A stretch of DNA of 64,000 bases. Source: Shimia gijangensis (lineage in GTDB: Bacteria > Pseudomonadota > Alphaproteobacteria > Rhodobacterales > Rhodobacteraceae). The notes beneath the pieces are model-generated. The model saw only the letters and a program-made list of their open reading frames with translations. It was not told the DNA's origin and did not search any database. Shown in pieces: positions 8,353 through 17,366 of the stretch. The stretch covers positions 62,001 to 126,000 of the forward strand of contig NZ_FQZQ01000005.1 of the NCBI RefSeq assembly GCF_900142085.1, read 5' to 3'. The stretch's first letter is position 1. Every line of letters starts with the position of its first letter. Made by a program: the position numbers and the translations under genes.

Positions 8353-9272
8353 CCAAGACACCTGTCCCGGTCACGATCATTTCCGGGTATCTCGGGTCCG
8401 GAAAAACCACCTTGGTCAATCGCCTTCTCAAAGGCGATCACGGTAAGAAAATCACCGTGATGGTCAATGATTTTGGCGACGTAAACATTGATGCAGACCT
8501 GATCGTGCAACGTAATCAACAAGTTATGGAGCTGTCCAACGGCTGCGTGTGCTGTTCTTTGCAAGGTGATCTGGTGGTGCAACTGCAAGCCCTGTTTCAG
8601 GGCGACACGGAAATGGACCATGTGTTGATCGAAGCCAGCGGCGTCTCGCAACCCGGTCGAATTGCTTCGGTTTTTGGCTACCCTCAGTTTCGCGAAACCG
8701 CACGGCTCGACGCGGTTGTCACGCTGGTTGACGCGGCCAACGTCAACACCCTTCCCCCGGCAAGTTCGGGGCTGGTGCGCAGCCAGATTGAAGCGGCGGA
8801 TATCGTTCTGCTGACCAAAGCTGACCTTATGGCCCCGTCCGACATTGACGCTTTGCGCGAAGACTGGTTGTTTCCAGATTTGCCCGCGCTCAATGTGGTG
8901 AACGGAGACATCCCTGCAGATGTGCTGTTGGGATTTCACCGAGACGCGGACCCAAAAAGCCCTGTGACTGCGGGCGATCACAGTGACATTTTCACCGCCA
9001 CAAGCTGGTCTTCGACCAAGCCCATTTCACTAGAGGCTTTCAGAGCCACTATGAAGACCATTTCGCATCAGGTTTTCCGCGCGAAGGGCTTTCTCAATTG
9101 CGTCGAGCATCCGCACTCCCGCGTCCTCTATCAAAAAGTGGGGAGCCGCGAGACGTTTGATCTTGATGGGTCCTGGCAAGGCGTCGCTGAAACCCGCATT
9201 GTCGCAATAGGTGAACATCTGGATCAGAATGACACTGATCTACTGGGCACTCTGGATCACTGCCACGCTTAA
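8349..9272 (+). CDS. CobW/COG0523-family GTPase (metallochaperone type)
   Basis: G3E P-loop GTPase of 307 aa. Walker A is GYLGSGKT (residues 13-20), the metal-binding CXCC motif is C66-V-C68-C69, and LLTKADL is the guanine-specificity motif. The C-terminal third holds the CobW_C-like domain. Family members load zinc or cobalt into client enzymes. The ATGA overlap with a metal-dependent amidohydrolase suggests that enzyme is the client; this is inference. No cobalamin genes are present, so a CobW role in B12 synthesis is unlikely. Confidence 0.83.
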   Translation: MTKTPVPVTIISGYLGSGKTTLVNRLLKGDHGKKITVMVNDFGDVNIDADLIVQRNQQVMELSNGCVCCSLQGDLVVQLQALFQGDTEMDHVLIEASGVSQPGRIASVFGYPQFRETARLDAVVTLVDAANVNTLPPASSGLVRSQIEAADIVLLTKADLMAPSDIDALREDWLFPDLPALNVVNGDIPADVLLGFHRDADPKSPVTAGDHSDIFTATSWSSTKPISLEAFRATMKTISHQVFRAKGFLNCVEHPHSRVLYQKVGSRETFDLDGSWQGVAETRIVAIGEHLDQNDTDLLGTLDHCHA

Positions 9273-9365
9273 TCTTTTGTGGGCTTCTCTTGAGATTTCC
9301 GGAAATTCGGCACGGCGTTGGGTCGACCCTGCTGGCTGATTGAACGCGTCATGGATATCTGGGGC

Positions 9366-10262
9366 TTAATGCGCCAACTCATCGATAAAACTGCTGATCC
9401 AATGCCGAAACGCCACCACCGGCGGATGATCATCAAGGCTCTCTGGCCACACCAGATAATAGGCACCGATACCCGTCATTTCTGCGCCTTTCAGAGTGAT
9501 CAGACTGCCATCAGCCAATTCATTTTCAACCAGATATCGCGGCATCAACGCAGCACCCGCCCCAAAAACCGCGGCTTTCAGCATCGTGGCAAACTGATCG
9601 AATTCGATCCCCGGTGCCAAAGCATCCTCCAAACCTTGCCGCTCGAACCACAGCTTCCACCCCCCTGCCCGCGTCGCCAGCTGCATTTGCGGTACTTGCG
9701 TCAACCGTTGCAAAGTCAGATCACCACCCTCGCACAGGTCTGGTGAAATAACCGGCAAAACTTCCTCTTCCATCAGCTTCAAAGAATGCGTACCCGGCCA
9801 ATCGTCCTTGCCATAGTGGATGGCCGCGTGGAAATTTGCGTGGCCAAAGTCAAATGGCACGATGCGCGTGGCCAAATTGATTGTCACACCCGGATGCTTG
9901 GCCAAAAACGCAGGCAACCGGGGAGCCAACCAATGTGTGCCAAAGGCAGGTAAAATGGCGAGCTCCAGCAATCCGCCATCAGGGTTGGATTTAAGAGCAA
10001 GCGTGGCATTGGCGATCGCTGAAATTGAGGCCTGAATTTGCGAGGCATAGGTACGCCCCGCCGGTGTCACCACCAATTTGCGTCTTTCCCTATGAAACAA
10101 CTGCAGTTCCAGCAATTCTTCCAGTTTTTGGATTTGGCGGCTCACGGCACCCTGCGTCAGGTCAAGTTCTGCTGCCGCCTCGGTCACCGACCCAAGCCGG
10201 GCCACAGACTCAAATGCACTCAGCCAAGGTAACGGGGGAAGAAAACGGCGTGAAATCAACAT
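9366..10262 (-). CDS. LysR-family transcriptional regulator (GcvA-like)
   Basis: LysR regulator, 298 aa from ATG 10262 (an in-frame ATG at 10313 would add 17 atypical residues). The N-terminal HTH reads LPWLSAFESVARLGSVTEAAAELDLTQGAVSRQIQKLEELL, which places it near GcvA/AmpR-type proteins; the rest is the effector-binding fold. It is transcribed away from the aminotransferase operon at 10364, with a 101-base gap that contains a TGTCTA-CTT-TAGACA palindrome, so it probably controls that operon. Confidence 0.85.
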   Translation of the reverse strand: MLISRRFLPPLPWLSAFESVARLGSVTEAAAELDLTQGAVSRQIQKLEELLELQLFHRERRKLVVTPAGRTYASQIQASISAIANATLALKSNPDGGLLELAILPAFGTHWLAPRLPAFLAKHPGVTINLATRIVPFDFGHANFHAAIHYGKDDWPGTHSLKLMEEEVLPVISPDLCEGGDLTLQRLTQVPQMQLATRAGGWKLWFERQGLEDALAPGIEFDQFATMLKAAVFGAGAALMPRYLVENELADGSLITLKGAEMTGIGAYYLVWPESLDDHPPVVAFRHWISSFIDELAH

Positions 10263-10326
10263 ATCATTCCAAACAGTAATGAATACATGCCGAAATGTCG
10301 ATGGAAATCGCATTTTTTTGTTCTAT

Positions 10327-10341
10327 TGTCTACTTTAGACA
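10327..10341. promoter_or_regulatory. Candidate LysR operator
   Basis: A perfect inverted repeat, TGTCTA (10327-10332), CTT, TAGACA (10336-10341), lies between the divergent LysR gene and the aminotransferase gene, 23 bases before the latter's start. LysR proteins bind interrupted dyads in such positions. Assignment to this regulator is inference. Confidence 0.4.
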
Positions 10342-10363
10342 TATCAAAACATTGCGTGGCGTA

Positions 10364-11572
10364 ATGACAAATTCAACTTCCTCGACCTTTCGACGCTCGG
10401 CGCGTGCCGCAGCGGTAGAACTCTCTGAAATCGTTAAAATTTCCGAAGCTGCTCGCACCCTGAAGCTTGAGGGAAAAGATGTTCTTTCCTTTGGCACCGG
10501 AGAGCCTGATTTTCCGACACCCGCACATGTGATCGATGCCGCAATGGCGGCCGCTCACGCAGGTGAAACGACATACCCCCCGACCCAAGGCACGCCTGCT
10601 TTGCGGTCCGCAATTGGCAAAGATTCAGGATTTGACGTAACGCTGGACCAGATCATTGTCTGCACAGGCGCCAAGCAGGTTCTGTCCAACGCGCTGCAAG
10701 CAACAATCGATCCCGGAGATGAGGTCATCGTACCCGCCCCGTTCTGGACAAGCTACAGCGACATGTTGCAGTTCAGTCAGGCAAAACAGGTGACCATTCC
10801 CTGTGGCGCTGATGCCGGGTTTTGCCTGTCCCCGGAACAGCTCGAAGCCGCAATCACCGACAAGACCCGCTGGCTCATGCTGAACTCACCGGGCAACCCA
10901 ACCGGCGCGATGTATTCGGCCGACGATCTTGCGGGCCTGGCTGAGATATTGCGCACGCATCCACATGTGTGGATCCTCGCAGACGAAATTTACCAACACG
11001 TCAGCTATCTGCCCTTCACGTCTTTCCGTGATGCGGCGCCGGATCTCGCTGACAGGATGCTGATCGTAAACGGTGTTTCCAAAGCCTATGCGATGACCGG
11101 CTGGCGGTTGGGCTGGGGCATTGGCCCGGCAGAATTGATCAAGGCAATGGTCGCCGTTCAGGGCCAATGCACCTCTGGCGCCAGTTCTGTCAGTCAGGCC
11201 GCCGCACTGGCCGCCCTAAGCGGACCGCAGGATTTGCTGGCAACCCGTCTGGCCGAGTTCAAATCCCGGCGCGACAATGTGGTGGCCGAATTGAATGATA
11301 TGCCATGTCTCAAATGCCCGAACCCCGGCGGCGCATTTTATGTTTTCCCGTCCTGCGAGGGCACATTCGGCAAACGTACTCCAAAGGGTGAAACAATCAC
11401 CAGTGACGCAGACTTCTGCCGCTATCTTCTGCAAGAAGCTCTTGTTGCACTTGTACCAGGGCGTGCCTTTGGCTTGCCTGGACATTTCCGTATGTCCTAT
11501 GCCTACTCACAGACAGATCTCACTCAAGGACTGGCACGCATTCGCCGCGCCGTCGACGCACTTACTGACTAA
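10364..11572 (+). CDS. Class I/II PLP aminotransferase (aspartate aminotransferase-like)
   Basis: Fold-type I aminotransferase, 402 aa from ATG 10364 (the frame extends upstream into the promoter). [15 protein letters not shown] and [11 protein letters not shown] are the substrate-loop signatures of the AspC/1-gamma subgroup. [12 protein letters not shown] is the cofactor-side motif, and [18 protein letters not shown] holds the PLP lysine, with a conserved Arg near the end (FRMSYAYS). It starts an operon with acyl-CoA dehydrogenase, fused E1, an acyltransferase-like protein and MOSC, so it may produce the 2-oxoacid used by the E1 protein. The amino donor cannot be read. Confidence 0.85.
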   Translation: MTNSTSSTFRRSARAAAVELSEIVKISEAARTLKLEGKDVLSFGTGEPDFPTPAHVIDAAMAAAHAGETTYPPTQGTPALRSAIGKDSGFDVTLDQIIVCTGAKQVLSNALQATIDPGDEVIVPAPFWTSYSDMLQFSQAKQVTIPCGADAGFCLSPEQLEAAITDKTRWLMLNSPGNPTGAMYSADDLAGLAEILRTHPHVWILADEIYQHVSYLPFTSFRDAAPDLADRMLIVNGVSKAYAMTGWRLGWGIGPAELIKAMVAVQGQCTSGASSVSQAAALAALSGPQDLLATRLAEFKSRRDNVVAELNDMPCLKCPNPGGAFYVFPSCEGTFGKRTPKGETITSDADFCRYLLQEALVALVPGRAFGLPGHFRMSYAYSQTDLTQGLARIRRAVDALTD

Positions 11573-11583
11573 AGGATTCACCG

Positions 11584-12798
11584 ATGATTGATCACCTTTC
11601 CCCGCAATCGCAGCCTGACTTGTCTTCGTTCTCTTGGGACGACCCGTTTCTGATAGAAACACAGCTGGCTGAAGATGAGCGTATGATACGTGACGCTGCC
11701 AGCGCTTATGCACAAGACAAACTGATGAGTCGGGTCACAGACGCCTATGCCAACGAAACCACGGATCCCGCGATCTTTGCCGAAATGGGCGAGATGGGCC
11801 TTTTGGGCACCACCATCCCCGAGGAATACGGCGGGTTGGGTGCCGGTTATGTGACCTATGGTCTGGTCGCCCGCGAGGTTGAGCGTGTCGACAGCGGCTA
11901 TCGGTCAATGATGTCGGTGCAATCGTCTTTGGTGATGTATCCGATCTATGCCTATGGCACTCCTGAGCAACGCAGAAAATACCTTCCCGGCCTGGCCGCG
12001 GGAACATCGATCGGCTGTTTCGGCCTGACCGAACCCGACGCCGGATCCGATCCCGGCGGCATGAAGACCACGGCCAAAAAGGTCGATGGTGGCTATGTGC
12101 TGAACGGTTCCAAGATGTGGATTTCCAACGCTCCGATTGCAGATGTGTTTGTGGTTTGGGCCAAATCCGAAGCCCACGGCGGCAAGATCAAAGGCTTCGT
12201 GCTGGATAAAGGCACCAAGGGACTGACAGCTCCGAAAATCGAAGGCAAGCTGTCGTTGCGCGCCTCGATCACGGGCGAGATTGTGATGAACAATGTCGAA
12301 GTTTCCGAAGACGCTTTGTTGCCCAATGTGGCCGGCCTGAAAGGCCCGTTTGGCTGTCTCAATCGGGCACGTTACGGCATTGCCTGGGGCGCAATGGGCG
12401 CTGCCGAAGCTTGCTGGCACGGCGCACGTCAATACGGCCTGGATCGCAAGCAATTTGGCAAGCCTTTGGCACAAACCCAACTGTTCCAGTTGAAACTTGC
12501 CAACATGCAAACCGAGATTTCGCTCGGCCTGCAGGCCGCATTGCGTGTCGGCCGCCTGATGGACGAAGCCAAGGCCGCGCCCGAGATGGTTTCGATCATC
12601 AAGCGCAACAACTGCGGCAAAGCCCTTGAGATTGCCCGTCACGCCCGCGACATGCACGGCGGCAACGGCATTTCACAGGATTTCCACGTCATGCGCCACA
12701 TGGTGAATCTGGAAACCGTGAACACCTATGAAGGCACCCACGACGTTCACGCTCTTATTCTGGGCCGTGCACAAACTGGATTGCAGGCATTCTCTTAA
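11584..12798 (+). CDS. gcdH: Glutaryl-CoA dehydrogenase-like acyl-CoA dehydrogenase
   Basis: FAD acyl-CoA dehydrogenase of 404 aa. Features of the GCDH branch are present: [46 protein letters not shown] and the C-terminal [20 protein letters not shown] segment in which E383 would be the catalytic base. GCDH oxidises and decarboxylates glutaryl-CoA to crotonyl-CoA in lysine and tryptophan breakdown. An AAAGGA ribosome site precedes ATG 11584. It lies within the aminotransferase-E1 operon, so a different dicarboxylyl- or branched acyl-CoA substrate is possible. Lysine-degrading genes lie 33 kb away at 44648-47239. Confidence 0.85.
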   Translation: MIDHLSPQSQPDLSSFSWDDPFLIETQLAEDERMIRDAASAYAQDKLMSRVTDAYANETTDPAIFAEMGEMGLLGTTIPEEYGGLGAGYVTYGLVAREVERVDSGYRSMMSVQSSLVMYPIYAYGTPEQRRKYLPGLAAGTSIGCFGLTEPDAGSDPGGMKTTAKKVDGGYVLNGSKMWISNAPIADVFVVWAKSEAHGGKIKGFVLDKGTKGLTAPKIEGKLSLRASITGEIVMNNVEVSEDALLPNVAGLKGPFGCLNRARYGIAWGAMGAAEACWHGARQYGLDRKQFGKPLAQTQLFQLKLANMQTEISLGLQAALRVGRLMDEAKAAPEMVSIIKRNNCGKALEIARHARDMHGGNGISQDFHVMRHMVNLETVNTYEGTHDVHALILGRAQTGLQAFS

Positions 12799-12818
12799 CT
12801 TCAGAAAACCGGTGACAC

Positions 12819-15002
12819 ATGGATCGAGCTGACATCGTCAATCAGGCGTTTCGCGAAAATTTGGCCAAGGATGCGCTGCCTGCAGGGAACCCTGCCGGCG
12901 GCCCACTGGACGCCTCCGAGGCGGTGGCCATTTTTCGCGCCCAATGCCTGAGCCGTAACCTTGACCGCACGTCGCGAAAAATGCAGGCGGCGGGTCAGGG
13001 ATATTACACCATCGGCTCATCCGGTCACGAAGGCATGGCGGCGGTTGCATCCGCCCTGCGCCCTGATGACATGGCCTTCCTGCACTACCGGGACGGCGCA
13101 TTTCAAACCATGCGGTCTTCTCAGGTGCCTGGCACCACCGCCACGTGGGACATGTTGCTCAGCTTTGCGACCTCGACCGAAGACCCGATCTCGGGCGGGC
13201 GGCACAAGGTTCTGGGCTCCAGAGCGTTGTCCATTCCACCACAAACATCGACCATCGCCAGCCATCTGCCCAAGGCCGTTGGCGCGGCTTACTCAATCGG
13301 TCTGGCACGCCGTCACGCACCGGAACATCAGGTGCTGGCGGACGACAGCATCGTCATGTGTTCGTTTGGTGATGCGTCCTCGAACCACTCGACCGCTCAG
13401 GGCGCGATCAACACTGCCTGCTGGACATCGTTTCAATCGGTGCCCATGCCGCTCCTGTTTGTCTGCGAAGACAATGGGATCGGCATTTCCACCCGCACAC
13501 CCAAGGGTTGGGTCGGAGAAAACTACCGGAACCGTCCGGGCCTGAAATACTTCCACGCCAATGGCCTGGACCTGTTTGACACCTACCGCGCTGCACGTGA
13601 GGCCGCCGAGTATGTGCGGACCCGCAAGAAACCCGCCTTCCTGCACCTCACTCTCGTGCGACTCTATGGCCACGCCGGATCGGACATGCAGCAGGTCTAC
13701 CTGTCCAAAAAGATTTTTGAAGCCTGGGAAGCGGACGATCCCTTGCAGCATTCCGCCCGTCTGCTGATTGAAGCGGGTATTTTGAACGCCCAGCAAGCGC
13801 TCGAAATCTATGACGAAGCCGACAGGCAATGTACCCGCGTCGCGGCTGAGGTGGTCACCCGGCCTCGCCTGAAAACCGCCAAAGACGTGATGGCCAGCCT
13901 GATCCCGCCTGTCCGGGAATGCGCGCCGACCAATGGCCCGTCCGAAGAAGCACGACTTGCCACCTTTGGGTCTGATGCCAAGCAATTCGCTTCACCGCAG
14001 CCTATGTCACGCCTGTTAAACTGGGCGTTGACTGATTTGATGCTTGAGCACGAAGAGATAGCCATGATGGGCGAAGATGTGGGCCGCAAAGGGGGCGTTT
14101 ATGGCGTGACCCAAAAGCTGGTCGACCGCTTTGGTCAGGACCGCATGATCGACACGCTTCTTGATGAGCAATCCATTCTTGGGCTGGCGATTGGCATGGC
14201 GCACAACGGCTTTGTGCCGATGCCGGAAATTCAGTTCCTCGCCTATCTGCACAATGCCGAAGACCAGATCCGCGGTGAAGCGGCCACGCTCAGCTTTTTC
14301 TCAAATGGCCAGTTCACCAATCCGATGGTGCTGCGCATCGCCGGTCTTGGATATCAAAAGGGCTTTGGCGGGCATTTTCACAATGACAACTCGCTGGGTG
14401 TCCTGCGTGATATCCCCGGTGTCATTGTCGCCTGCCCGTCGAATGGTGCAGACGGTGCAATGATGATGCGCGAGGCCGTAAGACTGGCGCGCGAAGAACA
14501 GCGTGTTGTGGTGTTTGTCGAACCAATCGCGCTTTATCCAATGCGCGATCTGCATGACGAAAAAGACGGTGGCTGGATGCGCACCTACCCATCGCCAGAT
14601 AAACGTATTCCTCTGGGCGAAGTGGGTGTCTCGGGCGACGGTCCTTTGGCGATTTTGACTTATGGCAATGGCAACTACCTGAGCCATCAGGCAGCCAAAC
14701 CCTTGGCCGAAGCTGGCATTGACACGCGGATTATCGACATCCGCTGGCTGGCGCCTTTGCCAGTCGAAGGTATCGTCGAAGCCCTTGATGGAGCCGAGAA
14801 AATCCTGATCGTGGATGAGTGTCGCACCTCCGGTAACGTATCCGAAGCGCTGATGGCGCTTGTGGCTGAAAACACCAATCTGCCGCATGCCCGTATTGCC
14901 GCCGAGGACAGCTTTATCGCAACCGGCCCGGCCTATGCCGCGACTATGCCATCGCGCGATAGCATCTTTGAAGCCGCAACAAACCTGTGGAACGCGTCAT
15001 GA
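12819..15002 (+). CDS. Fused 2-oxoacid dehydrogenase E1 alpha-beta subunit
   Basis: A single 727-aa protein in which an E1 alpha (residues about 1-350) is joined to an E1 beta (about 395-727). The alpha part has FLHYRDG, the TPP/Mg motif CSFGDASSNHSTAQGAIN and CEDNGIGISTRTP. The beta part has MMGEDVGRKGGVYG and YLHNAEDQIRGEAA as in branched-chain 2-oxoacid dehydrogenases. Such E1s decarboxylate a 2-oxoacid and pass the acyl group to a lipoyl E2. No E2, E3 or lipoyl domain is encoded nearby. The stop overlaps the start of an acyltransferase-like gene (ATGA), which suggests a functional link. An acceptor from elsewhere in the genome is the simple alternative. Confidence 0.84.
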   Translation: MDRADIVNQAFRENLAKDALPAGNPAGGPLDASEAVAIFRAQCLSRNLDRTSRKMQAAGQGYYTIGSSGHEGMAAVASALRPDDMAFLHYRDGAFQTMRSSQVPGTTATWDMLLSFATSTEDPISGGRHKVLGSRALSIPPQTSTIASHLPKAVGAAYSIGLARRHAPEHQVLADDSIVMCSFGDASSNHSTAQGAINTACWTSFQSVPMPLLFVCEDNGIGISTRTPKGWVGENYRNRPGLKYFHANGLDLFDTYRAAREAAEYVRTRKKPAFLHLTLVRLYGHAGSDMQQVYLSKKIFEAWEADDPLQHSARLLIEAGILNAQQALEIYDEADRQCTRVAAEVVTRPRLKTAKDVMASLIPPVRECAPTNGPSEEARLATFGSDAKQFASPQPMSRLLNWALTDLMLEHEEIAMMGEDVGRKGGVYGVTQKLVDRFGQDRMIDTLLDEQSILGLAIGMAHNGFVPMPEIQFLAYLHNAEDQIRGEAATLSFFSNGQFTNPMVLRIAGLGYQKGFGGHFHNDNSLGVLRDIPGVIVACPSNGADGAMMMREAVRLAREEQRVVVFVEPIALYPMRDLHDEKDGGWMRTYPSPDKRIPLGEVGVSGDGPLAILTYGNGNYLSHQAAKPLAEAGIDTRIIDIRWLAPLPVEGIVEALDGAEKILIVDECRTSGNVSEALMALVAENTNLPHARIAAEDSFIATGPAYAATMPSRDSIFEAATNLWNAS

Positions 15003-16021
15003 AACAAACCGCTGTTGTGATCGCGCCCGGACGCGGCACCTACAATAAGGCTGAACTGGGATATCTGGGTCAGCACCATTCGACGCGACACGCCCTGATC
15101 AGCGAGATGGACGCCTATCGCACCGCTCACGGCCAAAAAACCGTCACCGAACTGGATCAGGCTGCGCGATTCTCAGGCGCGCAACACACCCGCGGCGACA
15201 ATGCCTCGCCGCTGATCTACGCCTGCGCCTACTCTGACTTCCTGTCGATTGACCGCGATCAGTTTGACATTGTCGGCGTTACAGGAAACTCGATGGGTTG
15301 GTACATTGCGCTGGCTTGTGCGGGCGCACTGGATGCGATGGGTGGGCTTGAGGTGGTCAACACCATGGGCACATTGATGCAGGAACATCTGATCGGCGGG
15401 CAGCTGATCTATCCATTCACGGACGAAAACTGGGTTCCAATTCCCGGCCAACGCGATGCCATCCTGTCTACCATGCGCGACATTGATGCCCTGCCCGATC
15501 ATACATTGGACGTGTCGATTGACCTTGGCGGTATGCTGGTGCTTGCCGGTAACGAGGCCGGCCTCAGCGCATTTGAAAAGCGTATGCCACGCTTGCGTGA
15601 ACGGTTTCCGATGCGCCTGCCCAATCACGCCGGTTTTCACACCGCGTTGCAAGACCCTGTGGCTGAACTGGGCCGAGCGGCGCTACCCCAATCGCTGTTT
15701 CAACAACCCACTCTGCCGCTGATTGATGGGCGCGGGGCCCTGTGGCACCCGAAAGCCACCGATCTGACAGCCTTGCGCGATTACACGCTGGGGCATCAGG
15801 TTGTGGCATCCTATGACCTCACTGCCGCCATTCGCACGGCTGCGCGCGAACTGATGCCGGATGTCTTTATTATTCTTGGGCCGGGTACGACCCTCGGCGG
15901 GGCTGTGGCGCAATCCCTGATATTGTCCGGCTGGCGGGGATGGTCTGACAAGGCCAGCTTCCAGGCATCCGAGGCCGAGACCAAACGATTGTTGTGGGGC
16001 ACTCCTGAGCCCAAAGCCTAG
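14999..16021 (+). CDS. Malonyl-CoA:ACP transacylase-like protein lacking the carboxylate-binding Arg
   Basis: Acyltransferase of the FabD fold, 340 aa from ATG 14999. The nucleophile motif is GNSMGW (Ser98, the GXSXG elbow) and His210 in LPNHAG fits the catalytic histidine; LGPGTTLGG near the C-terminus is also family-like. The N-terminal PGQGSQ loop is changed to PGRGTY. Where FabD has RGxxMQ, whose Arg binds the malonyl carboxylate, this protein has NTMGTLMQ (Met123). By analogy with monocarboxylate-specific AT domains, the substrate may not be malonyl-CoA. It overlaps the E1 fusion gene. FabD proper is normally in the fatty acid cluster, so this is a specialised paralogue. Confidence 0.72.
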   Translation: MKQTAVVIAPGRGTYNKAELGYLGQHHSTRHALISEMDAYRTAHGQKTVTELDQAARFSGAQHTRGDNASPLIYACAYSDFLSIDRDQFDIVGVTGNSMGWYIALACAGALDAMGGLEVVNTMGTLMQEHLIGGQLIYPFTDENWVPIPGQRDAILSTMRDIDALPDHTLDVSIDLGGMLVLAGNEAGLSAFEKRMPRLRERFPMRLPNHAGFHTALQDPVAELGRAALPQSLFQQPTLPLIDGRGALWHPKATDLTALRDYTLGHQVVASYDLTAAIRTAARELMPDVFIILGPGTTLGGAVAQSLILSGWRGWSDKASFQASEAETKRLLWGTPEPKA

Positions 16022-16092
16022 TCGCCATTTCGATGAGAGCCGTCTACAATCCCTGACGCATTGCAAAATCCATGCGCCAGGGGACAAAAGAC

Positions 16093-16650
16093 ATGACGGA
16101 ACACGCCAAACTGGACGATCTCTATGCCGCCCTGCCGCATGTGCTGGCCGCGCCCAAGACTGGCGCGCCAGTGCAAACTCTGTGCACGCGTCCCGGTTAC
16201 AACAAACGGGTCTTCCCGGATCGTCTGAAACTGTCATCTTCGGGCGGTATCGAAGGCGACTTTGAAATGCGCAAACCCTGGCTAAAGCTCGAAGACGGCA
16301 GCGCTGATCCGCGCATTCAGGTCTCAATCCTGCCCTCTCGCATTCTCGATCTGGTCTGGCTGGATCGCGAAAACACCATTTACCCCGGCGATACGATTAT
16401 CGCTGATCTGGACACCTCTTTGCACAATCTGCCCGCAGGCACCCTGCTCAAAATCGGCACTGCGGTGCTGCGCGTCTCTGATCTGTGGAACGAAGGCTGT
16501 GCCAAGTGGAAAGTCCGCTATGGCCGCGAAGCCTATGACTTTACCGCCCATCCCGACCACGAGGTTTTGCGCCTTCGCGGCATCCTGTGTTCCATCGAAC
16601 AGGACGGCGAAATTGCCTTGGGTGATCTCATCGAACGCGTCGGCCCTTAA
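16093..16650 (+). CDS. MOSC-domain protein
   Basis: A 185-aa protein made almost only of a MOSC domain. GIEGDF, RIQVSILPSR, a LPAGTLLKIGTAVLRVS strand pair and the conserved cysteine in NEGCAKWKVRYG are visible, then RGILCSIEQDGEIALGD. AGGGG about 8 bases before ATG 16093 fixes the start; the frame also opens at 16072. MOSC domains carry sulfur or bind molybdenum cofactor (MOCS3-type sulfurase C-terminus, YiiM, YcbX). There is no NifS-like or ferredoxin part. It closes the operon from 10364; its stop overlaps that of the convergent XRE-cupin gene. Confidence 0.7.
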   Translation: MTEHAKLDDLYAALPHVLAAPKTGAPVQTLCTRPGYNKRVFPDRLKLSSSGGIEGDFEMRKPWLKLEDGSADPRIQVSILPSRILDLVWLDRENTIYPGDTIIADLDTSLHNLPAGTLLKIGTAVLRVSDLWNEGCAKWKVRYGREAYDFTAHPDHEVLRLRGILCSIEQDGEIALGDLIERVGP

Positions 16651-17213
16651 AAGGTTGGCGGCGTGCAAGCGCTGATCACCACGCATTTTTCTGGACCCAC
16701 TTGGCGAAACCGATGCGGATTGCGGCTGTCAAAGTAATAGGCATCCCCCGGCCCCAGAACTTTGCGTTGCTCGCCAACAGTCACTTCAACCCGCCCCGAC
16801 ACCACAATGCCGCCCTCTTCGGCCTCGTGGCCATACAGCACCCGGCCCGTATCTGCGCCAATCTCATAGGTCTCGGACAAGATCATCATCGCCCGCCCAT
16901 AAAGGTTGGTGCCCACCTGTTTCAGCGACAGCTTGCCCTTGCCAATCTCGGTCAGGTCCTCAGCGGCATAGAAAACTGTCTTTTCCCCTTCGGGTTCAAA
17001 GGCAAAAAACTCGGACATGCCGACCGGAATTCCTTCAAGAATACGCTTCAGCGCCCCCACCGACGGGTTCATTTTTCCCGCTTCAATCAGAGAGATGGTC
17101 GAATTTGTGACATCCGCTTTCTTGGCCAGGGCCCGCTGCGATAACCCTGCGTGTTCGCGCATCGCCCGCAGCCGCAACCCCACTTCCAAGGCATCCTGAT
17201 CACCATTTGACAT
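16647..17213 (-). CDS. XRE-cupin transcriptional regulator (PuuR-like)
   Basis: A 188-aa regulator from ATG 17213. Residues about 10-65 form a Cro/C1-type HTH (LRAMREHAGLSQRALAKKA, NSTISLIEAGKMNPS), and residues about 105-180 form a small cupin barrel (LYGHEAEEGGIVVSG, FDSRNPHRFRQVG). This architecture is that of PuuR, the putrescine/GABA catabolism repressor. It is divergent from the GABA aminotransferase at 17367 with a TTTTTGATCAAAAA palindrome between them, which supports local control of that gene. Confidence 0.85.
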   Translation of the reverse strand: MSNGDQDALEVGLRLRAMREHAGLSQRALAKKADVTNSTISLIEAGKMNPSVGALKRILEGIPVGMSEFFAFEPEGEKTVFYAAEDLTEIGKGKLSLKQVGTNLYGRAMMILSETYEIGADTGRVLYGHEAEEGGIVVSGRVEVTVGEQRKVLGPGDAYYFDSRNPHRFRQVGPEKCVVISACTPPTF

Positions 17214-17313
17214 GTTTTCAATCCTCAACACTGGAGTATTGCTCTCAAATATATCAAGGACTTACCCAACGCAAGAAACAGCCTTTTTCGCCTTCGTGAA
17301 ACCCGGTACTCTC

Positions 17314-17327
17314 TTTTTGATCAAAAA
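17314..17327. promoter_or_regulatory. Palindrome in the XRE-cupin / gabT intergenic region
   Basis: TTTTTGATCAAAAA is a perfect 14-bp palindrome, 40 bases before the gabT start and about 100 bases before the regulator start. Its position and symmetry suit an operator for the PuuR-like repressor. The match to this protein is inferred. Confidence 0.45.
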
Positions 17328-17366
17328 CAGGGACCGACAGGGTCACCAATGTCGAAAGGACATGTC

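Noticed and set aside
9273-9365. Palindrome ATTTCCGGAAAT (9296-9307) as terminator between convergent genes
   Set aside because: It has no loop and no T-run, so it cannot be an intrinsic terminator. No other role is supported.
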